A DNA stretch of 64,000 nt from Okapia johnstoni (GCA_024291935.2 CM044306.1:9126001-9190000), one strand, 5' to 3'. Numbered from the stretch's first letter, positions 12,101-27,100 are shown. Notes: a model not told the origin generated them from the sequence alone. Translations and numbers: made by a program.

Positions 12101-15100
12101 CCACATCCACGCTCTTGTTCTCATTAGACACATGAGCTTCGGACTCCTGCAGCTGAGCCAGACGAGTCCGGTTTCTGCCCACCTGAAGTCTGGGGTCGAT
12201 GGTGAAGGACCCGGAGGTGGGGTTCATGCACGCCACATACTGACAGTTATGGATGTCCTTCAGCGTCAGCTTCTGTCGGTCGTACCTGCGTGGGGGAGGC
12301 CAGCATCAAGCCCTGCCGTTGGTGCCCTGGAGCCACCCCCGGCTCCCCACCCACCCTGGTCATGCCTTGCATACGGTTAAAAAAAACAACAACAAAAAAC
12401 CTTGGGACTTCCCTGCTGGTCCAGTGGCTAATACTCTGCACCCTCAGGGCAGGGGGCCCAGGTTCAATCCCTGGTCAGGGAACTAGATCCCATATGCTGC
12501 AACTAAAGATCCTACATGCCAAAACGAAGATCAAGGATCACGCGTGCGGTAACTAAGGCCCGGTTTAGCCAAATAAATGAATAATAAGCCTCAATAAACA
12601 CCGATTATATGTGAAATGGCCAACTGTACTTCATGCTCTAGAGAAAAAAAAATTTTTTATTTTTTGAGAAAATGTTTGAAATGGGAGGCAACAGAGTGGC
12701 TCGCTGTGCAGATCTGGGTGTACGTTTCAGCTCAATTGGGACTCTAGGGAGGCTGGCTAACCCCTCTGTGCCTTGACCTCCCCATCCCAGACCCCCCAGG
12801 CCTGAAGCCCCGTCAGCCTGGTCCTGTTTTCCAGCCCTGCCTCCCCCGCCCCATGGCAGACCCCTCACCCCTGCCTACCAGTGCCCGTGGTCCATGTGCT
12901 GTCGGATGAGAGTGTGGGGGGCCACTGTCCCGTACTTGTCCACCTCGGGCATGTTCATGTCGTCGATGAAGTAAATCAGCTTCTTGGTGCCTGGTGGTCC
13001 GTAGTTCCTCCCTGATTTCTTCTCCAGTGGTTTTTCGAGAACCCCTAGAGAAGCGAATGGGGTAGCCCCCACAGTGCCCAGTCAATCCCAGAGGCAGTGG
13101 CCCAAAGGGTAGCCCTGGGGGCACCAAGGACAGGAGGGTTGGACTCCAGCCACCGGGGGAGGGAAGGAGAGGGGGGTGGGCACCACGGGTCCCAGGCAGG
13201 GGGGCAGGAACCTCGCGGCCCATCTACCTTGTGCCACCCAAGACTGGCTGTGAGCTCCCTGCGGGTTCTGGTACACCCACTATGGGGACAGAGACCAGTG
13301 GGTGGGGGCGTGGGAAGTGGAGAGGCAGCTGGTGAGCTCCTGGGGCTGTGGTGAGAAGGGACGGGGGAACTCGGGGTGGGATCGGGTGTGTCCAGGCCAG
13401 GCAGTGAGGGCCCGGGCTCGTCCCCGACCTCACCCTGCAGCATAGCCGAGGTCGTGTAGAAGTTGAAGGGCACGGCCTGCACCAGGTAGTCGTCTGTGTT
13501 CAGGCTGTCCAGCTTGTCCCCCATCAGCACCGACTTGCCCGTCCCCGCGTTCCCCACCAGCATCACCGGCCACGACTTCTCCATGAGCAGGTCCATGAAG
13601 TAGCGGATGCGGATGGTTTCCGTGGTGTGCACCAGCGAGGCCTAGGGGGCGGGGTAAAGGGGGGCGGGGTAAAGGGGGGCGGGAAGATGTCGGGAGAGGA
13701 GCCCTGACCTCAGAGAGACCTGGGCCTCCAGGTCCCACCTCCGGACAAACTTGCAGAGCTGGGCACTCTGTTAAATCCCCCAGTCTTACTGAAAAGGTCC
13801 TACTGACAGAGACTGTGACTGGATGTCCCGACGAGAAGCGTGCGGTGGGACTCTGAGTCCCGCTCCTCAATTGTTGTCCATCGTCACCATTCTGGGCCGT
13901 TACCTGCAGTGGGATGTCGGGGTCCAGCTCAAAGGCGGGCACTTTGTCCGTCCACGGCAGGAACTTCTTGGTGTCGGGGTCTATGTAGTAGTCGAAGACC
14001 GTCCCCTGCGAGGGGAACTTGATTGTCTTAAATTCGTTGATCCACCACCTGCTGAACTCGACCCGATAATCTACAAGCTGTTGGGAGACAAAAACGAAGC
14101 TAACCAAGGGCCCTGCTGGGAGAAGACGCCGGGAGACTTTGCCTGGGCGGCTGGACGCCCGCTGCAGCTGGCTGCTCACCTGGTCCTGGAACATGGCCCC
14201 CCCGAAGGCCCAGAAGCAGGCGAACACGAAGTAGAGCTCGTAGAGCTCCTTGGCAGAGTCAGGTGGCGCGTTCTTCTCGGTGAGGAGGCACTCGAGCAGG
14301 TAGAGGATCATCTGGATGATGGTGATCTCGGGCACCGGCGTGATCTTTTTAAACCCGAAGCGGAGCTTGTCCAGGCAGGTAGGCAGGTACTTGTCGAAGA
14401 GGATCATCAGGTTGGCCTTCTCTGACTGCACCTTGCGCCTCTCGATCCAGCTGCTCACCACCCTGGGGAAGGCAGGGACGTGCTGAAGAACCAGGCCGCC
14501 AGGTGGGGTCCCTCTGGTGACCCTCCCCTTGCTGAACGCTTCCATGTGATTCTGGTGTTCCTGCCTGGTGATGGGGCCGGTCCCGAGACCTTCAGAGGAT
14601 CTGATGAGGGTGTGCTCTTTCCCTGGGATTCTAGTGGTGGGGTGCTGTCCACCTAGAACAACTAGGAGCCGTGCTTCCTACCCTCAAATGTGGCCGATAC
14701 TGAGGATAGTAGAGCTGCATATATGAAGAGAGGGGAGGAAAGGTTTCATAACATCATCTGGGGGACAGACAGGGAGGGGATGGGAAGGGAAGGAAAGGAG
14801 AGGGGCAGGGAAACATAGTGGCATTATCTGGACTCCTGGATCCAGCCATGCCTGAAGCATGCTTGGTGAATTGAGCCAATTGACGCTTTTAGTGGAAGAG
14901 TCCAAGCCAATACAACAGGCATTCCTGGGGAGCTGTGTTGCCTGGAGTGGGCTGCACAGAGGTGGTCCACCACGGCCATGAGGGGTGTGGATTCTAGAGT
15001 CTGAGTGCCCAACTTGAATGGGCTCTAGTATGGCCAGCGGTGGCCTTGGGTAAGTTACTCAACATGTCTGGGTCTCAGGTTTCTCATCCGTAAATGGGAG

Positions 15101-18100
15101 TGATGATAACTCCCATTTGGAAGGACTACCTGGGTGGATATTTGTAAAGCTCAGAGGACGGGGCCTGGTCCACAGTAAGTGCTAAATAGGCGCCTGCTAA
15201 AAGCGTAAAGAGTGCTGGCCGATGAGCTCAGTGAGCTGTCATTTCCAGGATGCCCAGAGCGTAAGCAGGAAGCTCACGTTACCCAACGCAGCTCGCCTGC
15301 CCTCTGCAGACACGCCTTTCTGCAAGTGAGTACGTGTTCTGGAAGCTCCGAGTCTCACTACACCCCCAGCAGATCAGGGAACCAAGAGTTCAAAACCTCT
15401 GCCCTGTTGCCCCTGGGTTAACTAGGTAACCGAGCAGATTTTCAAACACTCGACAAGCAAACACAGGCAAGCAAACATGTTAAGAACTGAATTCCAGGTA
15501 CACTAGGTCTTCAGAACGGAGACCAATTTGCAAATCTATACACAGACTGCTGCATTTGCCTTCTATCTTGCAGGTGAATATATCAAATTTTAAATTTTGT
15601 TTTGTTAGAGACATTTAGTGCATGCAGATGTCTGTGCCGGCTTTGATCTGAAAAGCCAGCTCAGATGTATAACACCGAGAGGCTTCCCCGTAGGCGCCTG
15701 TCCTGTCCCCGGAGGCCATGAGACCCTTGGACTGTGCTTCACGTCCCCTTCTGGGATGGCTGCCCCTGCGGAAGCACTGCTCTCCCTCTGGGGCTGGAGG
15801 TGCCCTGAGCTGGCTCTCAGACTCTCCACTTCTCTCCAGCAAAACCCAGGTTTCCTCCTGGTCCCCAAGGAGCCAGAGTCTCCTGGTCATTCCTCTGGAG
15901 CCCCAAGGACCACTCTCGGCTGAAGGGCATGTCTCCTTGAGCCCACTCCGTGCCCCTCCTCTGCCCAACCCTGCTGATCTTCCAGCTCTTTCCTCCCTGC
16001 CCCGGCTGGGTGTCCCCCTGGGCGTCCCTCGGCCCCGACATCTTCTTCCTGTCCCCCTGTATCTTAGCGTCTCCTGCCCGGGCTCTGTTCCAATTCTCTT
16101 GCCTTGTCTGCTGCCCACCCTGGAAAAACCCAGATGTGCGAAGTGGGCAGAGTGGCGGGCCCTCAGAAGACTTGTCCCCCTGCGGTCTGTGAACGTGGCC
16201 TTATTTGGGAAAAGGGTGCTTGCAGATGAAATCAAAGTAAGGATCTCGAGACTGAAACATCGTGGACGAGGGTGGGCCCTGATCCACTGCCTGGTCCTTA
16301 TAAGAAGGGAAATTATGCCACACAGAGGCGTGTGCAGAGGCGGGGGGCACCTGAGATTCAGAAAGTGGCCACATCCATCTACAAGCCAAGGATTGCTGGC
16401 AACACTAGGAGCTGGGGGAGAGCCCTGGAAGAGGTCCCCCCTCAGAGCTTCTAGAAGGAATCAACCCTCCCAATGCCTGGTTTCAGATCTCTGGCCTCCA
16501 GAAGCAGAAGAGGATAACCTTCCATTGTCTGAAGCTGCCTGGTTTCTGGTCCTTGGTCATGGCGGCCACAGGACGCCAGCAAAGTGGGCAGACCGGTGTT
16601 GCTGAAGAAGATGGCACAGTGATGCGGGGTCTCGGCGGCCCCCAGGCCCCTGTGGGCCAGGCCAGCTCCAGTTCCGCCCCTGCCAGGCCACAGCGCTCGA
16701 GCACCCCTCCAGCCCTGGCCTCGCTGGACTCTCCGCCTCCCCGGCTCCCCCTACTCGCCTGCACCTGGAAACCCTCCTGCCTCTGCTCCGCAGCACTCAT
16801 CTTCCCCCAGCTGCTTAGAGACTTATTTCCAGAAAGACCCTCCTTTCGAGGGCCTCCTCCCAGTTCCTGCTCCTTGAATTGCCACCTGGCTTCTGCCTCT
16901 GTCATGCCAGGAAGCTGTTCTGCCTCAGTTAGCGGTCAGCTCCCAGCTGCCAAATCCAGGGGCAACTTTCTGTCCTTGGCTCCTTGACTCGCCAGAAGCA
17001 ACCCTCTTGACCCCGCCTCCCTCCTGAGGCTTCTTCCTCCCTGGCTGTGTGGGAGGCCACCTTCCCATTTCCCTGCCGCCCGTTCCTTCTGGAAGCACTT
17101 CCTCCCCACATCTCTTATCACTCCCCACATGTCTCCTGGAGACCCAGTTTCCCCAGCACGGAGCAGCCTAGGGTCAGACACACAGCAGGTGCACAGAAAG
17201 CCCTGGTTGAAGGGATGGATGGATGGATGGATGGATGGATGACTGAATGAATGCAGCCACGGTGTTTCTCCCTGGCCTGTCAGTCCTGGAACGCTGCACC
17301 AGGGTTTCTACTTAAGACCATACAGGACGTCCTGGCATGTAAATTGCTAGTCATGGGTCCAAGGCGTGAAAATGTACCTCCAAGTTCAATGCCAAGCCTT
17401 CCATTTCTTACGATTTCAAATATTTCTCACATCCACCCCTCCGCCCACATCCACAGTGGCCACCTGTTGTCTGCTGGTATGAACTCTTCCCTTCACATCA
17501 GAGAGGGCCCCTGTGCCAGCCCCTAGGCTGGTCTAGGGCCGGTCCCTTCCTGCCAAGAGCATCTCCATGCTTCACGGTCCATCCGTGAACACCAGACTGC
17601 TGGCTGTCCCTGGGAACCTCACACTCTGGCTCCCGTGCATCTTAAATGTTGGTTCTCACCTGAAACGCTTTCCACTCGGAAAGCTCCTTCTCCTCTAGGG
17701 GGTCAGCCCAAACCCCAGCTCCCCCAGGAAAACTTCCTGTCTCCATGACAGGCCCAGCCTCTCCCTTTCCACTTGCTTCATCAGCTCCTGTGATGCAGTC
17801 TCCGTGCATGTCATCACTTATTCACATGTCTCCCTGCATCCTTGCATTGTAGTGACCGTGCTGCCTGGGGAGGGCCTGGCACACAGTGCTTACCGTATGA
17901 ATGAATAAGTGAGTGAATGAATGCGTGCCCAGGCAGCACTGACATGCCACTACCCTTCCCTTTTTCTTTGCATAGTTTGGAGCAGAACACAAGCCCCACT
18001 CACGGGTTCCAGCCTAGATCGGCAGGGTTGATGTACAGAATGCCAGCTCGGGAGACGGTGGCCGGCGTGGCCGTCCGCAGGTGGCTGATCTCGAACACCA

Positions 18101-21100
18101 GCCGCATGGTGCGGCTCAGGGGGATCCGCTCGTTGCTGGCCAGGGTGAGGACCTAGCGAGGGACATAGGCCTGTGGGTTTCAGCTGCAAAAGCACCCTCG
18201 TCCCAAGGGTGTCACAGGTCCCATCTCAGAAGAGGAGGAAGGTCAGAGACACCCTCTGCACCCCCGCCAACCAGCTTCCCTAACCCAGCATCTCTCTGCC
18301 GTCCTTGATGTCAGCACCCCCTCCACCCGTCCCACCCCAGGGCCATGGAGAGCCTCCAGACGTGCGTGGGCCATGTAGGACTTCGCTCTGGGGTTAAATT
18401 TGCCTCATCAAACCACAACTCCTCCTCCCTTTCCTGGGGAACGCTGGGGTTCCCTCCTCCACCCATTTGAGAATCACTTTCTGAAGCGACTTCTAGACGA
18501 TTCTTAACGTTGTCTGCACCCTCCAAGATATTAGCTTCCCCTCCCACGTGGTGCCACCCACTACATGGTCAGGTAGGAAAGCTCCCCATGCCCGCATCCT
18601 TCGCCCACGCTGCTGCCAAAGAGCATCTGAGCTGGCCTGGGCTCAGTGGGCCTGCATCCTGCAAGGACTGTGCCTCGGGATGGGGGCTTCCCCCCACCCC
18701 TCGCCATCTATAACACTTCGTGCAGAGCTCCAGACAGGCCCCCTCCGCAGCGGGTCCTGTGTGCTGAGAGAGGCGGGCGAGACGTGTGTGGAGTCCCATG
18801 CGCTCCCCTGCCCCTCGTCACTCTGGTTCTGGGGGGTCGGCTCTGGGATCGCGGGCCCCTCGCACCTTGTTGTCGTCCATGACGGTGTTGAGGGACTCGA
18901 TCCACATGGGGTCTATGTCCCCGTCCAGCACGATCCACTTGGGGCCGTCGTGAGTGATGTTGGCCAGGTCCCGCATGATGGTAGAGAAGAGGCCTGCGGG
19001 CGACAGGGCTAATCAGGTCTGGCTCCGGGTGGCCCTCCGCGGGGGCGCTGCCAGCACCCCAGACGCTACCCGGGCGCTCCCCGGCCGAGACCAGCCCGCC
19101 CCCTCCCACGCCTGCCAGGCCGGCCCTGGCCTCTCTCAGAGGTGGCCGGTGCCCTGCTCCAGAGGGACAGTGGACGCTCAGACGGGAGGGGACCTGGCTC
19201 ACTTCCTGCCCTTCTCCTGACCCCAAGGCCCCTTTCCTTGAGGCCTCTGCCCTTGCCCCTGCCCCGCAAGGCTCCCCGCAAGTCTGGTCTAGTCCTCAGA
19301 TTCGACAGCCCTATGTGGAGCGCCCCACCCCTTCACTCCTCACTTCCCACCTTTCTTCCTTCTGTCAGTAAAGGTTTGCTGAGCGCTCAAGTCTCAGACT
19401 CAGAGCAGGGGGCTTGGGGACAGTCACAGTCCCCTGCCCACCCCCACAGAACTTGCATTCCAGTGGAGGGAGGCAGGGGAAACACAAGATACACACACAG
19501 AAACAGATAAAGTGTCTCAAAGAGAAAGCAGGGTGAGGGGCAAAGGACCCTTGCAGGGGGAAGACTGGAGCAGAGCCCCACCCCGGCCCAGGAAGGGGAT
19601 GCATGGAAGCTCAGGTAGGGTGGGGGATCCCTCCTTCCATCCCCTCCAGTGCCCCTTCCTCCCCCTGGACCACCCTGCCCTCTCTCTCCTCCAGCCCCTC
19701 ACTTGTCCTTTCTCCAACATCCTGGGTTCTTTTTATAAAGCACAGACCTCATCAAGTCCCTCCTCCAGGGAAACACCATTTCCAGCCCCCGAGGCTCCGG
19801 CCTGTGTTTCTGGGCTCTCCCCTGCTCCGTGGACCACGGTGGGCTGATGCCCACGTGTCCATGGCTTCCCCGGTCCCCCCTACCTGGTGGAGTGAGCCAG
19901 CTCCCCTCTGTGGCCTCCCTGCTCTCCGCAAGTGCCGTCAGGATGCACCGTGCGTATGGGTGGGCCCCTCCCCCAACTGGGCCTGCTGAGGGTCTCCCTT
20001 GGGGACCTGGCCGTGGCTTCACTGCATGGAGCCTGGCCGAGCAGCCACAACAAAATCAGCCCGCCATGGACCCAGGCTTAGGACGCCTGCTCTGACCCCT
20101 GGTCCCCTTGGTCCCTCGGGGACCCCTCTCTGTTACCATCTTTCCACTCCCTGGTCGCTGGGTTGATGATGCCAAAGAGTTCATCACAGGTGACGGCCTT
20201 GGGGTCCAAGTCCACGGCCACCGGCTTCCTTTTCAGGTTCTGGTAGGTCTTGTTCAGAGACCGCAGCACCTGGACCGAGGGGGCGCCGCTCACATGGGGC
20301 TCGGTGGCTGCACCCCACGCCCAAACCCTGTGCCAGGGCCCTCGTGCGAGCTCACAGGGCCTTTGAAGACCCACAGGCAGAAGCCCCGCCTTGGGCCCAC
20401 TTTGCCCTGGAGACATGCAGGTGAGTTTGCATCTCCCAGACAACACCCAGGGGCACGCCAGGCACCCTGAGATTGCTCCTCTCTGTGCAGAGTGGATGGC
20501 TGCTGTGCCAAGTCCCAGGAAAATTCATATTGCTCCTGATAATACAAGTAATATGCTCACTGGAAAAAATTAAGGGAAGAAAGCTACCTGCAGTTCTTCC
20601 ACTGAGAGAAAAGAGTTTTTAAGGACACTTGAGGACGTTCACGTGGATATGCGTGTAGATACACACACATACATACATTCCTTTTTAGAGAACTGGTTCA
20701 TACAGTTTCTACTTTTTAAAAATAACTTGAAGTGAGCATCCCTCATGTTACATAGTCTTTGGAGGTGATCTTTAACAATAGTATAATTGTCCATCCTGTG
20801 GGCGTGTGAGCACTCGGCTGGTTTAGAATTTTCTGATGTTATGGGTATCAGTAATGTTGGCCACCACCCTCTGCTTCCCACTGTGCCCCAGGCAATGGCA
20901 GGGGGCAGGAGGGTAGGGATTGGCTGCAGACAGGTGGGTGACTAGTATCAAGGGAGATGGAGCAGAAGGAGAGGAGACCCGGGAGAAGGGTCTCAAGGGG
21001 GGAACCAGGGTCCCCAACCACTCTTCGCCTCCTCTTCTGTCCCTGTGGCCCGTCGCAGCTCCCTTCCCAGCCCATGACATTCTTCGGGGGCCCGGGATGC

Positions 21101-24100
21101 ACTGGGCTGGGCCCCAGGCAGTCACGCACCTGGGACTTGCCGCTGCCCGCGTTCCCGATGACGAACACCGAGTGCCGGACTTGCAGCAGCTCCTCCAGCT
21201 GCACCACCTTCAGCACGAAGCTGTCCTCCGCCTGCAGCTTGAGCTCCACGATGCTCTGCTTGATGACCTGGCGAGGCAGGCAGGCGGGATGGGGTGCTGG
21301 GTCTGCCATGCAGGAGTGGGGAGCCCTCTGCCCAGGGAAGAGATCAGAAGGGAACAGTGGCCCTGTCCGTGGGGGTGTACAGATGCTCTGCTGTGGGTGC
21401 TACTGAGACCCCCACGTGGGGGATGGGTTTGTCCGAAGCCCCTTCTGCTTCCCCTCCTGACACTCCAGTATTGAGAAAGAGGCTGGAGAGGCAGCCAGTG
21501 GCCTCGGGACATTCCTTAGGGCAGAGGGAGACACACACGTGTGGCCATTGCCTGCTGGCAGACATGGCCACCACCCCCGTGTGGTACCTGCCACTTAGGT
21601 GGTGGAAAGTGATGTCCTTGGCAGCAAGGAGCCCCTGGTGGGACCCCGGCCATACCCACCTTCTCAAAATTCAGGTCCCGTTTCCGAGGCACATCCAGGG
21701 CGGGGAAGAGGTCCCCAATGAGCCCCATGAACACGGGCAGGTCGTCGGTGATGATCTTGGGGATGTTGAAATCCCTGAGGGCCCGCATCAGTACCTGGTC
21801 CTCTGCCCGGCTGGGGTCGCCCCTCTTTAGGGAGCCAGCCACCACCAGCACAGACTTGATGGCTCGCAGGCCCCAGTCGTAGTGATCCTGTGGGTGGGCG
21901 GGCAGGCGTGAGCATGCCACCTGACGTGCTGGGACCGAGGCTGGGGGGCTCCGCCAGGCCATCTGGGAGGCAGCCTGGGCCGCCTGCATTTGTCATCCCT
22001 CCCACCCCCGGCTCCGTGGGCCCCCGGACAGTCACACACCTGCTTTGACAGCAGCTCTTTGCACAAGGTGTAGAGTGTGATGAACTTCCTGGCCAGAAGG
22101 CGGGCCTCCAGAAAGCCCTCTGCCACCAGCATGATCTCACATATCAGTTCAAAGTCGGGGACCACCATGGCGCAGGGCCTGAGGGGCCCGGGGGGTCTGT
22201 CTTAGCTTCTGGCCTTCCTCCATCCCTGCCCTCACCTGCCCCTCATCACCTGGGTGCACACCTCACCTTCCGGGAGGACCACAGCCTCACCGGCAGAGAT
22301 TCTAGATGCAGAGCAGGTTCCCAGACCCCCTCCCCTCCACTCGGCTCCCCTCCCATCTTTGCTTGTTGCTCCCTTGCTCTGCACAGGGGTGTCTCCAGGC
22401 CCTGCCCCCCTTTACTCCACTCCTCTGAGAGTCACCTGAGCCCTGTCTCTGCCCATCACCTTGTACTGATCGGCTGTGTGTGTGTTCAGTCTCTCAGTTG
22501 TGTCCGACTCTTTGTGACCCCAGGGACTGTAGCCCATCAGGCTCCGAAGTCCATAGGATTTCCAGGGCAAGAATACTGGAGTGGGTTGCCATTTCCTTCT
22601 CCAGGGGATCTTCCTGACCTGTGGGCAGGTGATGCCTAAAATGGGACCTTCCTTTCCACCCCCTGGGAGTCAGCAGGAAGACACCGTCTGCTCCTTACAG
22701 AGGTCCTGGCCAGCTAGCCCCTCTCACCCAGGCCTTGTTCCCCATCCCCACCTCCCCTAGCCTCCTCTGGGTTGACCCGGCCCTCCACAGCCGCTCTCCT
22801 GGGCCTTGCCCCCCACCACACACCTGAACAAGGCCTTTAAGTTCTCCGGCAGCTCCGTGCGCCCGGCGTACCCCGGGTTCATGGTGATGAAGATGCCGAC
22901 GGTGGGGATGAGACTTATCATCTCTCCCAGGAAATTAAACGTTTTCTTCTTGGCCCGAATTGCATCTTGGACACATTTTACCTAAACAGTTGGTACATAG
23001 ATGGGTTCACGCAGGAATAGCTAACTTTCATGGGCTGGACCGAGCTTCGTTTGCGCTGAAGCATGTGAATAGCTGTGAATTTGCAGAGGACTGTCCTGAT
23101 CTTTTTTTTTTTTTTTAAATTAAACGTTGGTACAACTGTAGATTCATGTGCAGTTGTAAGAAAAGAACAGAGAGGTGGTGACTGCGGTGCAGCATCACCA
23201 CCGGGACGGTGACGTGGGGACATTTCCGTGACCTCAGGTGGAGTCACCCTAGACAGCCAGCCCCACCGCTTTGCCATCCCACCCTTCCCTGACCCCCTGA
23301 AAACACTCATCTGCTCCTGTTTCTGTGAGGCTGTGTTCCATGAACCTTAGTAAGTAGAATGGTATAGTATGTCATCTCAGACGGGCTTTGGTCACTCAGC
23401 GAGACACCCTGGGGGTTCCTCCAGGTTGAGGCTAATCCTCATTATCGAGTGATGTTCCGCCCCTGGCCGTTTTGTGTGTCTGTTCCTGCTTCAGCAGTGA
23501 CCCGTGGGAGGGTTGACTGGTAGCCATCCCCACATCAGGCAGTCTGCATCAGGTGAAATCTGAATTCTGGGACCATTAGCTGCCTTCGACCCTTGGTGCC
23601 CGCTGAGCAGCTGCAAACCTCCAAGACACCACTGGAGGGCGCCTTGTACCCACGGTTAAGACCTGCTCTGAGTCTGGGGCTCCCGAGCAAAGCCCAGGAC
23701 TTTCCTGCCAGACTGGTCTACCGGTGTGTGTGGCTCACACCCCAACAGGGTGGGGCCTGGAGGTGGGACCCCACTCTCCCCACCACGTGGAGCCTCTCCT
23801 GATGTTCTATTCCAGTTCTTGCTCCTCCACTTCAGTTCACAGAGCTCTGCATAATTTTCCTGGTGTCTGTGTACTGACTTTGGGGGTTGGGGGGTCCCCA
23901 AGGCAGCGGTCAGCACTTCCAGTGAGTCCAGGGGGCGCTGACTGCCCCCATCTTCCCTTTGCCTTACTGGCCTCTGGTGCCAGGGCTTGGGGATAGTTCT
24001 GTGTCTACATCAAGAGGGAAACAATAGTGGAGGCGGCCAGCTACCTGTACTCACCCCTAATCCTGCCAGCAAACCCATTCTACAGATTAGACAATGGAGG

Positions 24101-27100
24101 CATGAAGAGTTTAAATAGAGCCCAGAACTAGGCAGTCATGCACTCCATCATGGGTATACCCCAAATACCTGGGCACATTTCCTCCCTTTCTCCTAGCACT
24201 CTTGTCTAATTGACAAGCTCCTATGCATACTTCAATGCCCAGCTCCATTGGGAACTGAAACAAAGCCCTCTGTCCTGGTTCGGTGACAAGTGTGCCACTG
24301 TGTCTGACCCTTCTGTGTGCCCCACCAGACTACGGGACCCCGAAGGACAGGGCTGGGGTCCCGCTCACCTCTGTGCCACACCACCACTCAGGCTGACCTG
24401 ACCCTACAGGAAAGCTGATGAGCTCCGATGTGGGAGGGCAGCGAGTTCCCAAAGGTGACCCAGAGGCCGCATGGGGGCCCTACCTGTACAGCGATCACGG
24501 ACAAGACCTCCACAGAGATCCGATTAAACTCATCGAAGCAGCCCCAGGCTCCAGTCTGGGCCAGGCCCTTGTAGATATTTCCGCAGGACTAGAAAAGGTG
24601 ACGGGGAGAAGTGAGCATTGGAGAGTCCTGCCAGGGGCCTCCACTTGACCTGTCAGCTCCTACTCAGGCTGGGTCAGGCTCGGGAACTTCGGGGGCCCTG
24701 GGAGGCTAGAGGCAAGCTGTCCACTCCCTGGAAGAGTCAACACTACATGGGGCCGGGTGCCAGAAAGAGCCCAGATCCTCCCTGGGCTGAAGGCACTGCC
24801 TGGACTCAAATAAGGCCATTTGTGTAAAATTCACTCTGGCATTTTCCACTAGCACACAAGGAAGGGGCCTTCCCTCTAAGGTGAAGGGGACAGACTCAGG
24901 CCCCTGAAGGATAATCGGGGTGATTCTTCAGTGTTTATACACAGGATTCCTTCTAGGAGAATCCAACTTCAGATTTCGCTTCTCCGAAACCCAGGAGGTT
25001 GGTATGGGCTGTGGCCTTGACAGTCAGAGGGGGCAGCTGTCCCCACCCTCAGCCTCAAGATGGGGTCCCCTGGACTGCGAGGATCCCATGGGGATGGGGC
25101 AGGGAGGCCCCGGGGGGCCATGCTCATGACCTCAGTGCTCCCCAACCCTTCCCACCAGAGGCTGCTTTGACCTGACCTCCATGGTCTTCTTTCCTGGGCC
25201 CTTTAAGAACTGTGGCTGTGCTGTAAAGTCTCTGGTGACTGCAGGGACCTGGCCCCTCCCTAGGGGCCAACCCCACCACCCCCTCGAAGGCTCACTCTGT
25301 CTGGTGCCCCACGTTTCTGGGACAAGTTTGGGGTGTAGGTTGGGAGGGGTTGTCTCCTCAGTGGGGCAGGATGTGTGGGGGCGGGTCTTGTCCACCCTGG
25401 GAGCCTCTACCAGACACACTGGTAATGCCCAAGAGGCCAGCCGGCAGTATTCACACATCCAGCGGTCACTTGGGGAGTGTTGGCTGTGGCCTCCTGGGGG
25501 AGGGGACTTCAGGCTCCCCTGGATGTGGGATGTGTACCTTGTAGTCCATCTGCTCGGAGCAGTTGAAGACGTAGACCATGGTGCCCAGGGCTCTGCCCAG
25601 GTCCTTGGTTGTTTCTGTCTTGCCGGTCCCAGCAGGGCCAGCAGGAGCTCCGCCCATGATCAGATGGAGAGACTGGGTCAAGGTTATGTAGCATCTGTAA
25701 GGGACCTCCAATCACCCTGTGGGTGGCAACCCCAGAGCTGCCCACTTACTTTTACTGTGGGTCAGTGCCACCCCCTGAGCCCCAAGGTGGCACCAAAGGG
25801 AGCTCACAGGGGCAAAGGAGGACTTGTGATGTCACCAAGGAGCAAACGCTGTCCTGCTGGAGCAGACACTACTTGAGGGCTGACCCAGCCACGGCATTGG
25901 GGGGGAGGGCACTGCCCGTCCAACATAACAGCCGCCTCACAGGCGCTGAGGATCTGCCCTGAGCAGCCACTGCTCCAAGTGCTTTTTGGTGTTACATGAT
26001 TCACTTGACCCTCAACAAGCTGCCGAGGATTTATAAAACATCGTCCCTGTTTTACAGGCCCTCAGAGAGGCTAAGCAACACCCCTAAGGCCACACAGCTG
26101 GGATCAGAGTGAGGGAATGAGGTCTCAGCTCCCAAGGCTGGGTGCCTGGCCAGCGGCAGAACTGAACCTGAATGAGGTCCCCCAACCCAAATGCCCAGAT
26201 CCGTCAGCCTCAGGGGACATTTGGGTCTGATGGTGCAAGGACGCGTGGGGAAGAGCCCAGAGAAAGGGTGTGATTCCCTCCCCTGTGTTGTTCAAGGCCA
26301 GGTGGGAAGGCAGCAGAGGTCTTCACCTGTCCGTGAGTGGGGTGATGACCAGCCGTGGTGTGTTGCCCAGGTACTCATACGAGTACTGGATCTGGGCGTC
26401 GCAGATGTTGGCAAAGCAGTGCCTCCTCTCCTCGTCCCAGCGGTGGCGCAGCTGGGACTGCCAGGTGAAGGCCTGGGAGCTCTCCACCTGCGGGGGAGCA
26501 GGCTGCCTTGCCTCCAAGCGGTCCCTGACCCCGGGGTGCTCCCAGCTCCCCGCTCCTCCCAAGGAGCCCCCGTCAAACCTAACACTGCCCCCCACCGTGA
26601 ACCAGAGGCGCTTCTGATTGGGCTGCTTGTCCAGTGTCTTACCAGGAGTGAGACTAAGGGGTGAAGGAGGGGGTAGCCGCTGCCTGGAATAATAGTGTCA
26701 CCCCCTCCCCGCCCCACTGAGGAAGCAGCAGTGACTGGGGTGGGGGATGTGCACTGGAGTCCTGAGCCCTTCCCAGCATTCATGCCTTGGCAGTGATCAT
26801 CTTGGCCACCACGTCCCGGGCGTGGACATCGATGGTACAGATGGTCATGATCTTCATTCTGTCCCCAGCGTTGAGGTTTCCAATGAGCAGGGTGATGAGC
26901 GTGTTCAGCTGGTTGATCTGTGAGAGCAAACATGCCTCCCTCAGACATGGCTCCAGGGGTGGCCTCAGGGGTGGCCTGTGGGCTGGGTGGGTCCCCCCGG
27001 GCACTGGGGAACTGACCCTCCCCCATGGAATATCAAGGAGTCACTAAAAATGGTGTAGATGAAGATCTGATGCCACAAAAGATGGCAGATACTAAGTAAA

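Noticed and set aside
15718..16605. 295-codon plus-strand open frame
   Set aside because: GC-rich intron sequence with no family motif; its right part is an MLT1-like LTR. Open length is expected from composition.
17213..17252. GGAT repeat as a regulatory element
   Set aside because: A plain tetranucleotide microsatellite next to L2-like sequence with no supporting context.
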